DNA of 64,000 nucleotides from the NCBI GenBank assembly GCA_009692425.1, contig SHZF01000012.1, forward strand, positions 35,070-99,069, in the 5' to 3' direction. Origin of the DNA: Myxococcales bacterium. GTDB taxonomy: Bacteria > Myxococcota_A > UBA9042. The notes under the pieces are model-generated. The model was given only the letters and a program-made list of their open reading frames with translations. It was not told the origin of the DNA and made no database searches. Shown piece after piece: positions 8,849-17,342 of this stretch. How positions within the stretch are numbered: position 1 is the first letter of the stretch; every line of letters begins with the position of its first letter. The position numbers and the translations under genes are program-made.

Positions 8849-10048
8849 ATGCCCGTCGCCGCCACATCGCACGCTGCCCGCGTCATCGCCCTGCTCGAAG
8901 CGCGCGAAGGGGCCTACCTGCGCCGGTTGCGCGACCTCGTCGACACGAACAGCGGGCTGGACAACCCCGCGGGGCGGCTGGCCTGCCTCAAACAGCTCGA
9001 ACGCGTCTACAAGATGCTCGGTTTCGCCACGCGGCGCGTCGAACGGCCCGGAATGATGGTCCACCTCGTCGCCCACCGGCCCGCGCGCGGCGTCATGGCC
9101 GAGGGCGCGCCCAAGGTGCTGTTGCTGGGGCATTTCGACACGGTGTACGACAGCACCTCGGGCTTCCTGTCGCTGCAACAGGAGGGCGACTGGCTGCACG
9201 GCCCCGGCGTCGGCGACATGAAGGGTGGCCTCGTCGTGGCCCAGGCGGCGCTCGAAGCCTTGCAGCACGTCGGCCAACTCGACGCGTTCGATTTCGTGGC
9301 GGTCCACAACGCCGACGAGGAGGTGCAGTCGCCAACCTCGCGCGACCTCGTCGAGGCGGCCGCGGCAGATCGCGACCTCGTGCTCGATTTCGAGATCGGG
9401 CGCAAGACCGGCGGGGTGGTGCGATCGCGCGCCGGCGTCGGGCGCTACTTCGTCACGGTCCACGGGCGGGCGGCGCACGCGGGCATGGATCACGCGGCCG
9501 GCGTCAACGCCATCGTCGGGCTGGCGAAGTTGGTGCTGGCGTTCGACGCCCTACAAGACCCGGCGCTGGGCACCACGATCAACGTCGGCGTCGTGCGCGG
9601 CGGCGTCAAGCGCAACGTCGTGCCCGACGAGGCCAGGGCCGAAGTCGACGTGCGTGTGCGCTCGCTCGCTGAGGTCGCCCGCATCGAGGCGGCGGTGGCC
9701 GAACTGGCGCGCTCCGAGCCGGTGCCGGGGGCGCGGGTCGAGGTCGTCGGCGGCATCGGGCGGCCGCCGTGGGTGCGCAACGCGGCGTGCGATGGCCTCA
9801 TCGCCCACTTCCAGCAGGTGGCGGCGGCCCACGGGATCGCGCTGCCGGCCGAAGACACGGGCGGCGGCTCGGACGCGAACTTCACCGCAGCGCTCGGCGT
9901 GGCGACCATCGACGGGCTGGGACCGGTTGGCACCGGGCCGCATACGCACGACGAGCGCATCCGCACCCACACCGTCGTCGAGCGCGCCAAGCTCGTGGCG
10001 CTCGCATTGCTCGCCTGGCGTGAGACCGGCGGCGTCGCGACGAACTGA
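8849..10048 (+). CDS. M20 family metallopeptidase (carboxypeptidase G2-like)
   Basis: A 399-residue protein from the ATG at 8849 (MPVAATSHAARV); upstream in-frame codons run into the inverted-repeat element. M20 landmarks are visible: GHFDTVYD (first metal ligand), GPGVGDMKGG (bridging Asp), NADEEVQSP (catalytic Glu region), DFEIGRKTGG (metal ligand Glu), the dimerisation-domain GRAAHAG, and the final ligand in GTGPHTHDERIRTH. Relatives remove C-terminal glutamate or hydrolyse small peptides and N-acyl amino acids. There is no signal peptide, so it is probably cytoplasmic. It is followed after 27 bases by a second M20 enzyme. Confidence 0.9.
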   Translation: MPVAATSHAARVIALLEAREGAYLRRLRDLVDTNSGLDNPAGRLACLKQLERVYKMLGFATRRVERPGMMVHLVAHRPARGVMAEGAPKVLLLGHFDTVYDSTSGFLSLQQEGDWLHGPGVGDMKGGLVVAQAALEALQHVGQLDAFDFVAVHNADEEVQSPTSRDLVEAAAADRDLVLDFEIGRKTGGVVRSRAGVGRYFVTVHGRAAHAGMDHAAGVNAIVGLAKLVLAFDALQDPALGTTINVGVVRGGVKRNVVPDEARAEVDVRVRSLAEVARIEAAVAELARSEPVPGARVEVVGGIGRPPWVRNAACDGLIAHFQQVAAAHGIALPAEDTGGGSDANFTAALGVATIDGLGPVGTGPHTHDERIRTHTVVERAKLVALALLAWRETGGVATN

Positions 10049-10075
10049 CGCACAACCTGTTGGAGAGGACCGCCG

Positions 10076-11470
10076 ATGACCCTGACCGCTTCTGCCGACG
10101 CCGTCGCCTCGCACGCCGACCAATCCTTCGACCGCGCCGTCGAGCGCCTGTGCAAGTACCTGCGCACGCCGGCCATCTCGTGCGAGCCGGCCCACGCAGA
10201 GGACGTGGCACGGTTGGCCGCCGAAGTGGCCACGGATCTGCGAGCCCTCGGCCTCGATGCCCACGTACGTGCGCTGCCCGGCGCCCTGCCGCTGGTCGCC
10301 GCGAGTTGGCTGGGCGCCGGCCCCGAACGGCCCACGGTGCTCGTGTATGGCCACCTCGACCTGCAACCCGTCCAGGGTGAAGCGTGGACGACGCCGCCCC
10401 ACGAACCGACCGTGGTGGGCGACCGGCTATATGCGCGCGGCGCGGCGGACGACATGGGCGGCTGGGTCTCGCACCTGCACGCGCTGCAAGCCTGGCTACA
10501 GCACGCGGGCGGCCTGCCCTGCAACTTGCGCCTCATCGTCGAGGGCGAAGAGGAGATCGGCTCGCCCAACCTCGAACGCTACATGGACGCGTGGCCCGCG
10601 GACTTTGCCGCCGACGCGATGATCCTGACCGATTGCGAGAACCCGGCCGTCAATGTGCCGGGGCTCACCGTCTCGCTGCGCGGCCTGATGGAGTTGGAGC
10701 TCACGTGTGCGGCGCTCAGCGCCGACGGGCATTCGGGCCTGTGGGGCGGCTACATTCCCGACGTGTCGACGGCGCTGGCGACGCTGATCGCGCGCCTGGT
10801 CGATGAAAACGGCCGCCCGCGCGTGGGCCTCTTGAGCCTGCCGCAGGCCCGCCGCGACGCTGCCGCCCAGGTGACGTTCGACGCAGCGGTCGTGCGGCGC
10901 GGGGCCCACCTGTGCGACGGCGTGGCGACCCTGCCGGACGCTGGCCGCAGCGCCGCGGAGTGGATGTGGCTGCAGCCGGCGATCACCGTCGTCGCGACCA
11001 CGTTGCCGACGCCGGACCGCAAGAAGAACGCGTTGCGGGCCAAGGCATCGGCGACGCTGAGCATGCGCGTGGCGCCCGGCCAGGACCCCGCCGACCTGCG
11101 CGCAGCCGTCGAGGCCGAACTGCTGCGTGATGCTCCCGGCGGCGTGCGCGTGACCGTGACCCCGCAGGGCACGCCCGCCTGGGGTTGGCTCTACACGCCC
11201 CAGGGACCGGCCTTTGCCGCCGCCGACCGCGCCTACGTCAAGGCGTGGGGCAAACCGCTCCAGCAGGTGGGCGTGGGCGGCACGATCCCGTTCGTCGCGC
11301 TGTTCGGCCGCCGCTTCGGCGATCTGCCGCTGGTGCTCAACGGCGTGATGGACCCGGAGACGACGGCGCACGGGCCCAACGAGTCGCTGCACTTGGGCGT
11401 GTTTCGCAAGGCGATCGCAGCGAATGTGCACCTGTATGCGGAACTGGCAGAGCCGGGGGTGCTGCTCTGA
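10076..11470 (+). CDS. M20 family dipeptidase
   Basis: A 464-residue protein preceded by GGAGAGG at a good ribosome-binding distance. Landmarks of the dipeptidase branch of M20 are present: VYGHLDLQPVQ, RGAADDMGG, EGEEEIGSPN, DCENPAVNVPG, DGHSGLWGG and the final ligand AHGPNESLHLG. The family hydrolyses dipeptides with two metal ions. It lies 27 bases after another M20 enzyme, so the two may act in succession on peptides. Its TGA stop is fused to the start of inverted-repeat element copy B. Confidence 0.92.
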   Translation: MTLTASADAVASHADQSFDRAVERLCKYLRTPAISCEPAHAEDVARLAAEVATDLRALGLDAHVRALPGALPLVAASWLGAGPERPTVLVYGHLDLQPVQGEAWTTPPHEPTVVGDRLYARGAADDMGGWVSHLHALQAWLQHAGGLPCNLRLIVEGEEEIGSPNLERYMDAWPADFAADAMILTDCENPAVNVPGLTVSLRGLMELELTCAALSADGHSGLWGGYIPDVSTALATLIARLVDENGRPRVGLLSLPQARRDAAAQVTFDAAVVRRGAHLCDGVATLPDAGRSAAEWMWLQPAITVVATTLPTPDRKKNALRAKASATLSMRVAPGQDPADLRAAVEAELLRDAPGGVRVTVTPQGTPAWGWLYTPQGPAFAAADRAYVKAWGKPLQQVGVGGTIPFVALFGRRFGDLPLVLNGVMDPETTAHGPNESLHLGVFRKAIAANVHLYAELAEPGVLL

Positions 11471-11620
11471 TACCAAATCCCTTGAATTCGGCTCGGTGCT
11501 CGCTCGCCCGCGACGGCTGCGGCTGCGGTGCTCAGGCTCGAAATCCTCCTGCTATTCCTTCGCCTTCGCGCCGTGCCTCGCTCGCCGCGAGCCTCGATCC
11601 GCTTCGGCGCGCTTTGGTAT
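11470..11620 (+). repeat. Stop-codon-anchored inverted-repeat element, copy B (long form)
   Basis: A 151-bp element starting ATACCAAATCCC on the last base of the M20 dipeptidase stop codon and ending GCTTTGGTAT, 14 bases from the stop of the convergent MCE gene. It matches copy C through its central part (for example gcccgcgacggctgcggctg) and copy A at both ends. Confidence 0.82.
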
Positions 11621-11634
11621 GACCGGGTCTGGCG

Positions 11635-13299
11635 CTACTTTGAAGGCAGCGCCGGAGCGCTCGCAAACAAGATCCGCAAGTCATCGTCCGTGATGCTCAC
11701 GCCCAGGCCCACGAACGCGTCGGCCCGCTTCGGCACGAGCACTTCGTCGAGGCCGAACCAGCCGTACACGTACTGCCAGAAGGTCCACGTCGCCGCCAAC
11801 CGCAGCCGCGGCCGGTTCGCCTGCGTGAAGCGGAACAGGTCGGCCGACAGTTGGAAGCGGTCGTTCGCCAGCAACACGTCGATGCCGCCGCCCGCGCTGC
11901 TCTCCAGCAGGCCGCCGCGCACTACAACCGGGCCGAAGCGGCGGGCATACTGCAGGCCGAACTTGAAAGTCTCCTCCGTCTCGGTGAAGACCTCGGCCTG
12001 CACGGGCAGCGTGAACTCGCCGACGCTAGACGCCGTCGACCGCACCACACGCGTCGTCTTGCCGAGGTTGTCGGTGGTCAGCGTGGCCAGCACCCACATG
12101 TCCTTGCGCGGCTGCAGGCGCAGGCTGAAGTGCGATTGCCATTCCACGCCCGGCCCCGCCAGCCCCGCGTCGTCCGGCGGTTGGCCGCCCCGCAGCTTGC
12201 GCCCGTAGCCCGCCAGCCGGTAGTCGAGTCCCGTCTCCAGCGCCGCGTACCGGGCGACCAGTCCCTTGGCGCCGGCGACCACGGCCTCGGTGTCGCGCAC
12301 GAGCGTGTCCGTGCTGAGCAGTCGCCCGACGTTGCCCTTGCCGTCCTTGATGTCGGTCGAGACCTGTTCGACGTTGGCGACGACCTTTTCGGCCCGCTGC
12401 AGCATCTGGTCCAGCCGGATGCTCAGGTTGGCAAGGGAACTGACCGCCGTCTCGACCTCGCCGCGCTCCTTGTTCACGATGTCGCGCACGGTCGCCACGA
12501 TGCTCGCCGCGTCGTCGAGCGTGCGGTCTAGCGTGGCGCCCTGGCGGTGCAGCAAGCGGTTGGCCTCGTCGGCGAACGTGTTGGCCTTGCCGGCAATCTG
12601 GGCGAACTGCTCCAGCCCGCGATCGAGGTCGCCACCGGGCGCGAACACCCCCTCGCCGAGGCGCTTCTGCAGGCCACGCGTCGTGTCGGCGAGGTTGCGC
12701 GAGGCCGCCACGAGATTGTCGGCGATGTCGGCCATGCGCTGGGCACCCTCGTCGGAGCCGAGCACGCGCGCCGCCGAGTCCGTGATCTTCGCCACGTCTC
12801 CCGCGATCTTGTCGATTTTCGGCACGACGTTGGCGGCCGTCTCCAGCTTCTTGAGCGTCGCCTGCAGTTCGGTGGTGGTGACGACCTGGGGGATCTCGTC
12901 GCCGTCTTTCAGCGCTCGCCCCGCCGCGCCCGGCGCCAGTGCGAGGTAGTTGTCGCCGAGCAGCGAGGCCTGTAGACGCGTGAGCACGCCACCGTTCTTC
13001 CGGTCTCCTTTGGCGTCGAGCACGCCGCTGAACACCTGCACGAAGCCGCGCAGCCGGACTTTGACGAGCACCTGCGCCGACACGAGTTGCACGCTCTCGA
13101 CCTGGCCGACGGTGTAGCCCGCGATGGTCACCTTGGTGCCGGCCGCGATGCCCGTGACGTCGTCGAAATAGGCCCGCAGCACGTACGTGTCGGTCTCGCC
13201 CGCCAGGCCTCGGTTGGAGCGCATCACGCCGATGACGAGTGCTGCCACCCCGGCACACACCAGCAGTCCGACGAGCACGGTGGCGCGGATGTGCTTCAT
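11635..13299 (-). CDS. MlaD/MCE-family lipid-transport protein with long coiled coil and barrel-like C-terminus
   Basis: A 554-residue protein, about three times the length of E. coli MlaD. Residues 1-30 form an N-terminal membrane anchor (VLVGLLVCAGVAALVIGV). Residues of about 38-120 are the MCE domain (VLRAYFDDVTGIAAGTKV, IAGYTVGQV). Residues 130-350 are long helical, coiled-coil sequence. Residues of about 355-554 alternate polar and hydrophobic/aromatic residues (LAATWTFWQYVYGWFG, FQLSADLFRF), as expected of outer-membrane beta-strands. MCE proteins carry phospholipids between membranes with an ABC ATPase. The start overlaps the stop of the ATPase gene as ATGA, so the two are translationally coupled. 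The barrel reading is inference. Confidence 0.85.
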   Translation of the reverse strand: MKHIRATVLVGLLVCAGVAALVIGVMRSNRGLAGETDTYVLRAYFDDVTGIAAGTKVTIAGYTVGQVESVQLVSAQVLVKVRLRGFVQVFSGVLDAKGDRKNGGVLTRLQASLLGDNYLALAPGAAGRALKDGDEIPQVVTTTELQATLKKLETAANVVPKIDKIAGDVAKITDSAARVLGSDEGAQRMADIADNLVAASRNLADTTRGLQKRLGEGVFAPGGDLDRGLEQFAQIAGKANTFADEANRLLHRQGATLDRTLDDAASIVATVRDIVNKERGEVETAVSSLANLSIRLDQMLQRAEKVVANVEQVSTDIKDGKGNVGRLLSTDTLVRDTEAVVAGAKGLVARYAALETGLDYRLAGYGRKLRGGQPPDDAGLAGPGVEWQSHFSLRLQPRKDMWVLATLTTDNLGKTTRVVRSTASSVGEFTLPVQAEVFTETEETFKFGLQYARRFGPVVVRGGLLESSAGGGIDVLLANDRFQLSADLFRFTQANRPRLRLAATWTFWQYVYGWFGLDEVLVPKRADAFVGLGVSITDDDLRILFASAPALPSK

Positions 13300-14078
13300 G
13301 CAGGCCTCGCCGCCGCGGGTTCGACGACCAGGGGGCCCGTGCCCGACACGAAGATGAAGTCGCGCACGAGGCGATTCTCGCTGGCACGAAACTCGGCCGG
13401 TGTCCCGTATTCGACAATCTGGCCCTGGTACAGCATGGCGACGTGGTGGGCGATGCGGAAGGTCGAAGCCATGTCGTGCGAGATCACGATGGACGTCACC
13501 TTCATGCGCTCGGCCGTCTCGGCAATCATGTCATCGACTTGCTTGATCATCACGGGGTCGAGGCCCGTCGTCGGCTCGTCGTACACGATGATTTCCGGGC
13601 TCAGGATCGTGGCGCGGGCCAGCGCGACCCGCTTCTTCATGCCGCCGGACAGTTCGCCGGGGAACTTGCGCTCCGCCCCGGCCAGGTTCAGGACCGCCAA
13701 CGCCTCCATCACGCGATCCTTCTCCTCGGAAGGTGGCAGGTGGCGGTGTTCGCGCAGAGGAAACGCCACGTTCTCGTACACGTCCATCGAGTCGAACAGT
13801 GCGGCGTTCTGGAACAGCATCCCGAAGTGGCGCCGCGTGTCGAGCAGTTTCGCGCGGTCCATCTGGAACAAGTCCTGGCCATGGAACCGCACCTCGCCGC
13901 TGTCGGGCCGCAGCAGGGCGACGAGGTGCTTGATGAGCACCGACTTGCCGCTGCCCGAGCCGCCGATGATGACCGTCGTGCGGCCGGTCTCGATGCGCAG
14001 ATCGATGCCGTTGAGCACCTGGTGGGCGCCGAATGCCTTGTGCAGGTCGATGACTTCGAGGATCGGCGGCTCAGCCAT
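13296..14078 (-). CDS. mlaF: MlaF-type ABC transporter ATP-binding protein
   Basis: A 260-residue ATPase; the start at 14078 (MAEPPILEVIDLHKAFG) matches the family N-terminus. Visible motifs are Walker A GGSGSGKS, Q-loop FQNAALFDSM, signature LSGGMKKRVALARA, Walker B IIVYDEPTTGLDP and the H-loop SHDM. The spacing and the LSGGMKKR signature are typical of the Mla/Ttg2 lipid-asymmetry importers. It overlaps the MCE gene by four bases. The permease (MlaE) normally present in the operon is not in this window. Confidence 0.92.
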   Translation of the reverse strand: MAEPPILEVIDLHKAFGAHQVLNGIDLRIETGRTTVIIGGSGSGKSVLIKHLVALLRPDSGEVRFHGQDLFQMDRAKLLDTRRHFGMLFQNAALFDSMDVYENVAFPLREHRHLPPSEEKDRVMEALAVLNLAGAERKFPGELSGGMKKRVALARATILSPEIIVYDEPTTGLDPVMIKQVDDMIAETAERMKVTSIVISHDMASTFRIAHHVAMLYQGQIVEYGTPAEFRASENRLVRDFIFVSGTGPLVVEPAAARPA

Positions 14079-14346
14079 GCTGCTCACGTTCCGCGGCGCG
14101 AGCGATAGCCCGGGCGCGCGGCAGGGCGTCAGACCGCCCCGGTACATCCTAGTCCAGCCCAAGGTCCGGCCAAGAAAACCGCAGGCGTACAATGCGACGG
14201 CGCGGGATTGCTCACCCGCGGCAGGCGATTTTGTCGGCTTTACAACGAGCCAACGCGGTGCGTAGCATCCGCCACTGCGGAATTCCCGGCGTGTACTCCT
14301 CCGCGAACGCATCCGCTGCTGGCCGGGTCAACGGCAGGAACCCATC
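14079..14346. promoter_or_regulatory. Divergent upstream region of mlaF and the histidine-kinase gene
   Basis: A 268-base gap between divergent starts. It contains a possible -10 box TACAAT (14188-14193) on the + strand without a recognisable -35, and directly after it a perfect 6-bp hairpin CGCGGG/CCCGCG around 14201-14220. Promoter assignment is weak because no consensus for this organism is known. Confidence 0.3.
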
Positions 14347-16203
14347 TTGAGCATGGCTCCCGCGAAACTGACGCTGCGCGCGCTGTCTGGCGACCTGCAA
14401 GGCCAAGCGTTCCACGTCGAGCGCGAGTTCATCATCGGCCGATCGACGACGTGCGGCATCTTTGTTCCCGACCGCCGCATCAGCCGCGAGCACTCGCGGG
14501 TCTGGCTGGAGGACGGCGCGCTGTGGGTCGAGGACCTCGGCAGTCACAACGGCACCTACGTGAACGGCCAGCGCGTGACACGCCTCGCGATCCAGATCGG
14601 CGACACGATCCGGGTCGGCACGTCGCAATTCCTCGTCGAGAACGCCGCGCCAGAGATTTCAGAGTCGATTCGGCTCGTTGCCGACGACCCGGGAATGCAG
14701 CCCCGGCTTGTGCGCCGCGTGGAGCCGATTGCGCAACAGAACCTTGGCGCGGTCGTCGCCCAAGAGTACTTCAACGCGATCGGCATCGCTCCGGAGTCGG
14801 ACCACTTTGCGCTGAGCAGCGAGCGCATCGAGGCCCTGTTCCAGCAGACGCGCCGTTTCGCGATCCTGTACGAGGTCTCCAAGGCACTGCAGCGCTACAC
14901 GGACCTCCATACGACACTGCCGGGCGTGCTCGACCTCGTCCTGCAGGTCGTCGGCGGAGACCGCGCCGCCCTCGTGGTGCTCGACGAAGACAAACGGCTG
15001 GTGCCGAAAACCGTGCGCTTCGCCGACAAGACGCTCGATCCGGCCGACCAACCCGAGATCGTGCTGTCGAAGACCGTGGCCGATTATGTGCTGACCGAGC
15101 GCTGTGCCGTCATCACCGCGGATGCCTCGACGGATGTGCGCTTTGCCTCGGCCGAGTCGGTGGTGCTCAACAACATCCGCTCGCTGCTGGTCGTGCCGGT
15201 GCTCGTCGGCAACCGGATGTTGGGGTTGCTGGAGTTCGAGAACACCCGCAACATCAACGGCTACAACGAAAACGACATGCACCTGGTGAGCATCGTGGCC
15301 TCGACCCTGGGCGTGGCGATCGACCACTACGCAATGTCACAGGCGCGCGAGCGGGCGATCGGCCAATTGCAGGCGGCGCAAGAGCAGTTGATTGCGACGC
15401 AGGAGCGCCTCGTCATCTCGGAGCGCATGGGCGTGCTGGGGCGCCTGTCGTCGGGCATCGCGCACGAAGTGAAGAACCACCTGAGCCCGTTCATGCTGGC
15501 CGACATGATCGCTAGCAAGTACCCGGATGATCAGGAGATTAAAGAAGCCTCGGAACTGATGCTCGAAGCCCAGCAGCGCATCCTGGGTCTGGTCGACGAG
15601 ATCCGCACGTTCGCGTCGGGCACGCAGGCCTCGGTCAACATCGCACCGCACGACATGTGTTCGGTGATCGAGGGCGTGGTGCGCTTCCTGCGCTGCGATC
15701 GGGCGGTCAAGCAGGCGACGATCCGGTTCGAGCCGGAGGCGCGGCCGCTCGTGTTCATGGACGCGCACCGCATCCGTCAGGTGCTGATCAACCTGATTCG
15801 CAACGCCGCCGACGCCCTGCCGCCACGCGACGGGCACATCGAGATCGGCGTTCGCGTCGATGGCCCCAACGTGCAGGTCGAGGTCTGCGACAACGGGCGC
15901 GGCATCCCGGCAGACGTGGGCAAGCGCATCTTTGAGGCGTTCTTCACGACGAAGGGCGACAAGGGCCTCGGCCTCGGCCTCGACATCTCGCGGCAGATCG
16001 TCATCGCGCACGGCGGCGCACTGACGTTCGAGTCGGAGCCGGGCATCGGCACGGTGTTCCTGCTGACGCTGCCGTTGCTGCACACGCGCAGCGAGGACAT
16101 CCCCTTCGACGACATGTTGACGGACCCCCTGGCGGTGGGGATGGCTCCGCTGGCCCTCGACGCGGCGCCGGACGCCGGCCAGCGGCCCGAGGCTGCGGGC
16201 TGA
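14347..16203 (+). CDS. FHA-GAF sensor histidine kinase
   Basis: About 618 residues. The FHA domain (about 8-98) has GRSTTCGIFVPDRRISREHSR-like and SHNGTYVNG phosphothreonine-binding signatures. A GAF domain (about 190-335) contains LLVVPVLVGNRMLG. A short coiled coil leads to the H-box GIAHEVKNHLSPF (about 375-388), and the ATPase domain shows the N-box LINLIRNAADALPP, G1 DNGRGIP and G2 GLGLGLDIS. It has no membrane segment, so it is probably a cytosolic sensor. TTG at 14347 lies six bases after AGGAA; the ATG at 14353 is the alternative start. No receiver protein is adjacent. The stop overlaps the next start (TGATG), coupling it to an NAD kinase. Confidence 0.92.
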   Translation: MSMAPAKLTLRALSGDLQGQAFHVEREFIIGRSTTCGIFVPDRRISREHSRVWLEDGALWVEDLGSHNGTYVNGQRVTRLAIQIGDTIRVGTSQFLVENAAPEISESIRLVADDPGMQPRLVRRVEPIAQQNLGAVVAQEYFNAIGIAPESDHFALSSERIEALFQQTRRFAILYEVSKALQRYTDLHTTLPGVLDLVLQVVGGDRAALVVLDEDKRLVPKTVRFADKTLDPADQPEIVLSKTVADYVLTERCAVITADASTDVRFASAESVVLNNIRSLLVVPVLVGNRMLGLLEFENTRNINGYNENDMHLVSIVASTLGVAIDHYAMSQARERAIGQLQAAQEQLIATQERLVISERMGVLGRLSSGIAHEVKNHLSPFMLADMIASKYPDDQEIKEASELMLEAQQRILGLVDEIRTFASGTQASVNIAPHDMCSVIEGVVRFLRCDRAVKQATIRFEPEARPLVFMDAHRIRQVLINLIRNAADALPPRDGHIEIGVRVDGPNVQVEVCDNGRGIPADVGKRIFEAFFTTKGDKGLGLGLDISRQIVIAHGGALTFESEPGIGTVFLLTLPLLHTRSEDIPFDDMLTDPLAVGMAPLALDAAPDAGQRPEAAG

Positions 16204-17159
16204 TGCGGGGCCCCGAGCGTCAGCACCATGTCGGCGAGCCGGTGCGGGTCCAGCGCGTGGCGCTCGTGCGCAAGACGACGGCCCTCGATGCCCAGGCGCG
16301 TCACCCTGACGCCAAGCTGGCGCGCGCGCTCGCAAGCCGTGACCCCAGCGCAGACCGCGTGCGGTTGGCCCACGACGAACACGTCCACTGCACAGCGACG
16401 GTCGAGGCCGAACTGCGCAAGGCGGGCGTGCAGGTGCGCATCGTGGATGGGTTTTCGCGCCGCGACGCCCAGTGGGCCGACCTCGTCGTCACGGTCGGTG
16501 GCGACGGCACGTTCCTGCGCGCGTCGCACCACGTCGATGCGGGCGTTCACGGCGACGGCGTCCCGATGCTGGCGGTGAACAGCGCGGTGTCGTCGTCCGT
16601 CGGCTGGTTCTGTGCGGCGACTGCCACCGACTTCGCTGACGTGCTGGGCGACGTGCTCGCGGGGCGCCTGCGCAGCCGTGGCCTGTGGCGCATGCAAGTG
16701 CGCATCAACGGCCGCCCGCTGCGCGACCTCGCGCTGAACGATGTGCTGCTGGCGCACCGCGTGCCGGCGGAGACGACCCGCTACGAACTGCGGCTGTTGG
16801 GCGCGACGCAGGATCAGCGCTCGTCGGGCATCTGGGTCGCGACCCCGGCGGGCTCCACGGCGGCGATCCGGTCTGCGGGCGGCAGCGTCATGGACCTCGA
16901 AGCGCGCGCCCTCCAATTCCGGGTGCGCGAACTGATGGGCTGGGCGGTCCAGGGCGAGCCGATTGCGGGCGGCGTGTTCGACGACGGCTTGGTCGCCGTA
17001 TCGCGCATGGCCACCGGGATGCTGTACATCGACGGCAACCACCGCCGTGTCGCGTTCGGCTTCGGCGACCGCATCGATTTTCGCTGTGCGGAGCGACCGA
17101 TGCCGTGGATCGCCCCGCGCGAACTCGATCAGCGCCGGGCCCGCGCGATGGCGGGGTAG
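16203..17159 (+). CDS. nadK: NAD kinase
   Basis: A 318-residue product. The diagnostic GGDGTFLRASH motif is near residue 98, followed by VLAVNS-like MLAVNSAVSSSVGW and the substrate loop ALNDVLLAHRVP, with WVATPAGSTAAIRSAGG further on, all typical of the ATP-NAD kinase family. It phosphorylates NAD to NADP. The start codon overlaps the upstream histidine-kinase stop by one base. The first 20 residues are not conserved in type, and a later start cannot be excluded. The convergent gap to the next gene holds inverted-repeat element copy C. Confidence 0.87.
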   Translation: MRGPERQHHVGEPVRVQRVALVRKTTALDAQARHPDAKLARALASRDPSADRVRLAHDEHVHCTATVEAELRKAGVQVRIVDGFSRRDAQWADLVVTVGGDGTFLRASHHVDAGVHGDGVPMLAVNSAVSSSVGWFCAATATDFADVLGDVLAGRLRSRGLWRMQVRINGRPLRDLALNDVLLAHRVPAETTRYELRLLGATQDQRSSGIWVATPAGSTAAIRSAGGSVMDLEARALQFRVRELMGWAVQGEPIAGGVFDDGLVAVSRMATGMLYIDGNHRRVAFGFGDRIDFRCAERPMPWIAPRELDQRRARAMAG

Positions 17160-17181
17160 CGCCGGCGGGCCGGGGCGCGCC

Positions 17182-17342
17182 ATACCACAGCCCGCCCAAT
17201 CGGATCGAGGGCTCGCGACGAACGCGGCGAGCGAGACAAGGCGCGAAGGAGAAAGAATAGTAGGACGATTTCGAGCGTGGGCAACGCAGCCGCAGCCGTC
17301 GCGGGCGAGCAGGTACCGAGCAGAATTCAAGGGATTTTGTAT
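17182..17342 (-). repeat. Stop-codon-anchored inverted-repeat element, copy C (long form)
   Basis: A 161-bp element read on the minus strand. It starts ATACAAAATCCC on the last base of the TGA of the 17342-18289 gene and ends GGGCTGTGGTAT, 22 bases from the NAD kinase stop. It shares its centre with copy B and its GCCGCGTTCGTCGCGAGCCC block with copy A. Confidence 0.8.
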
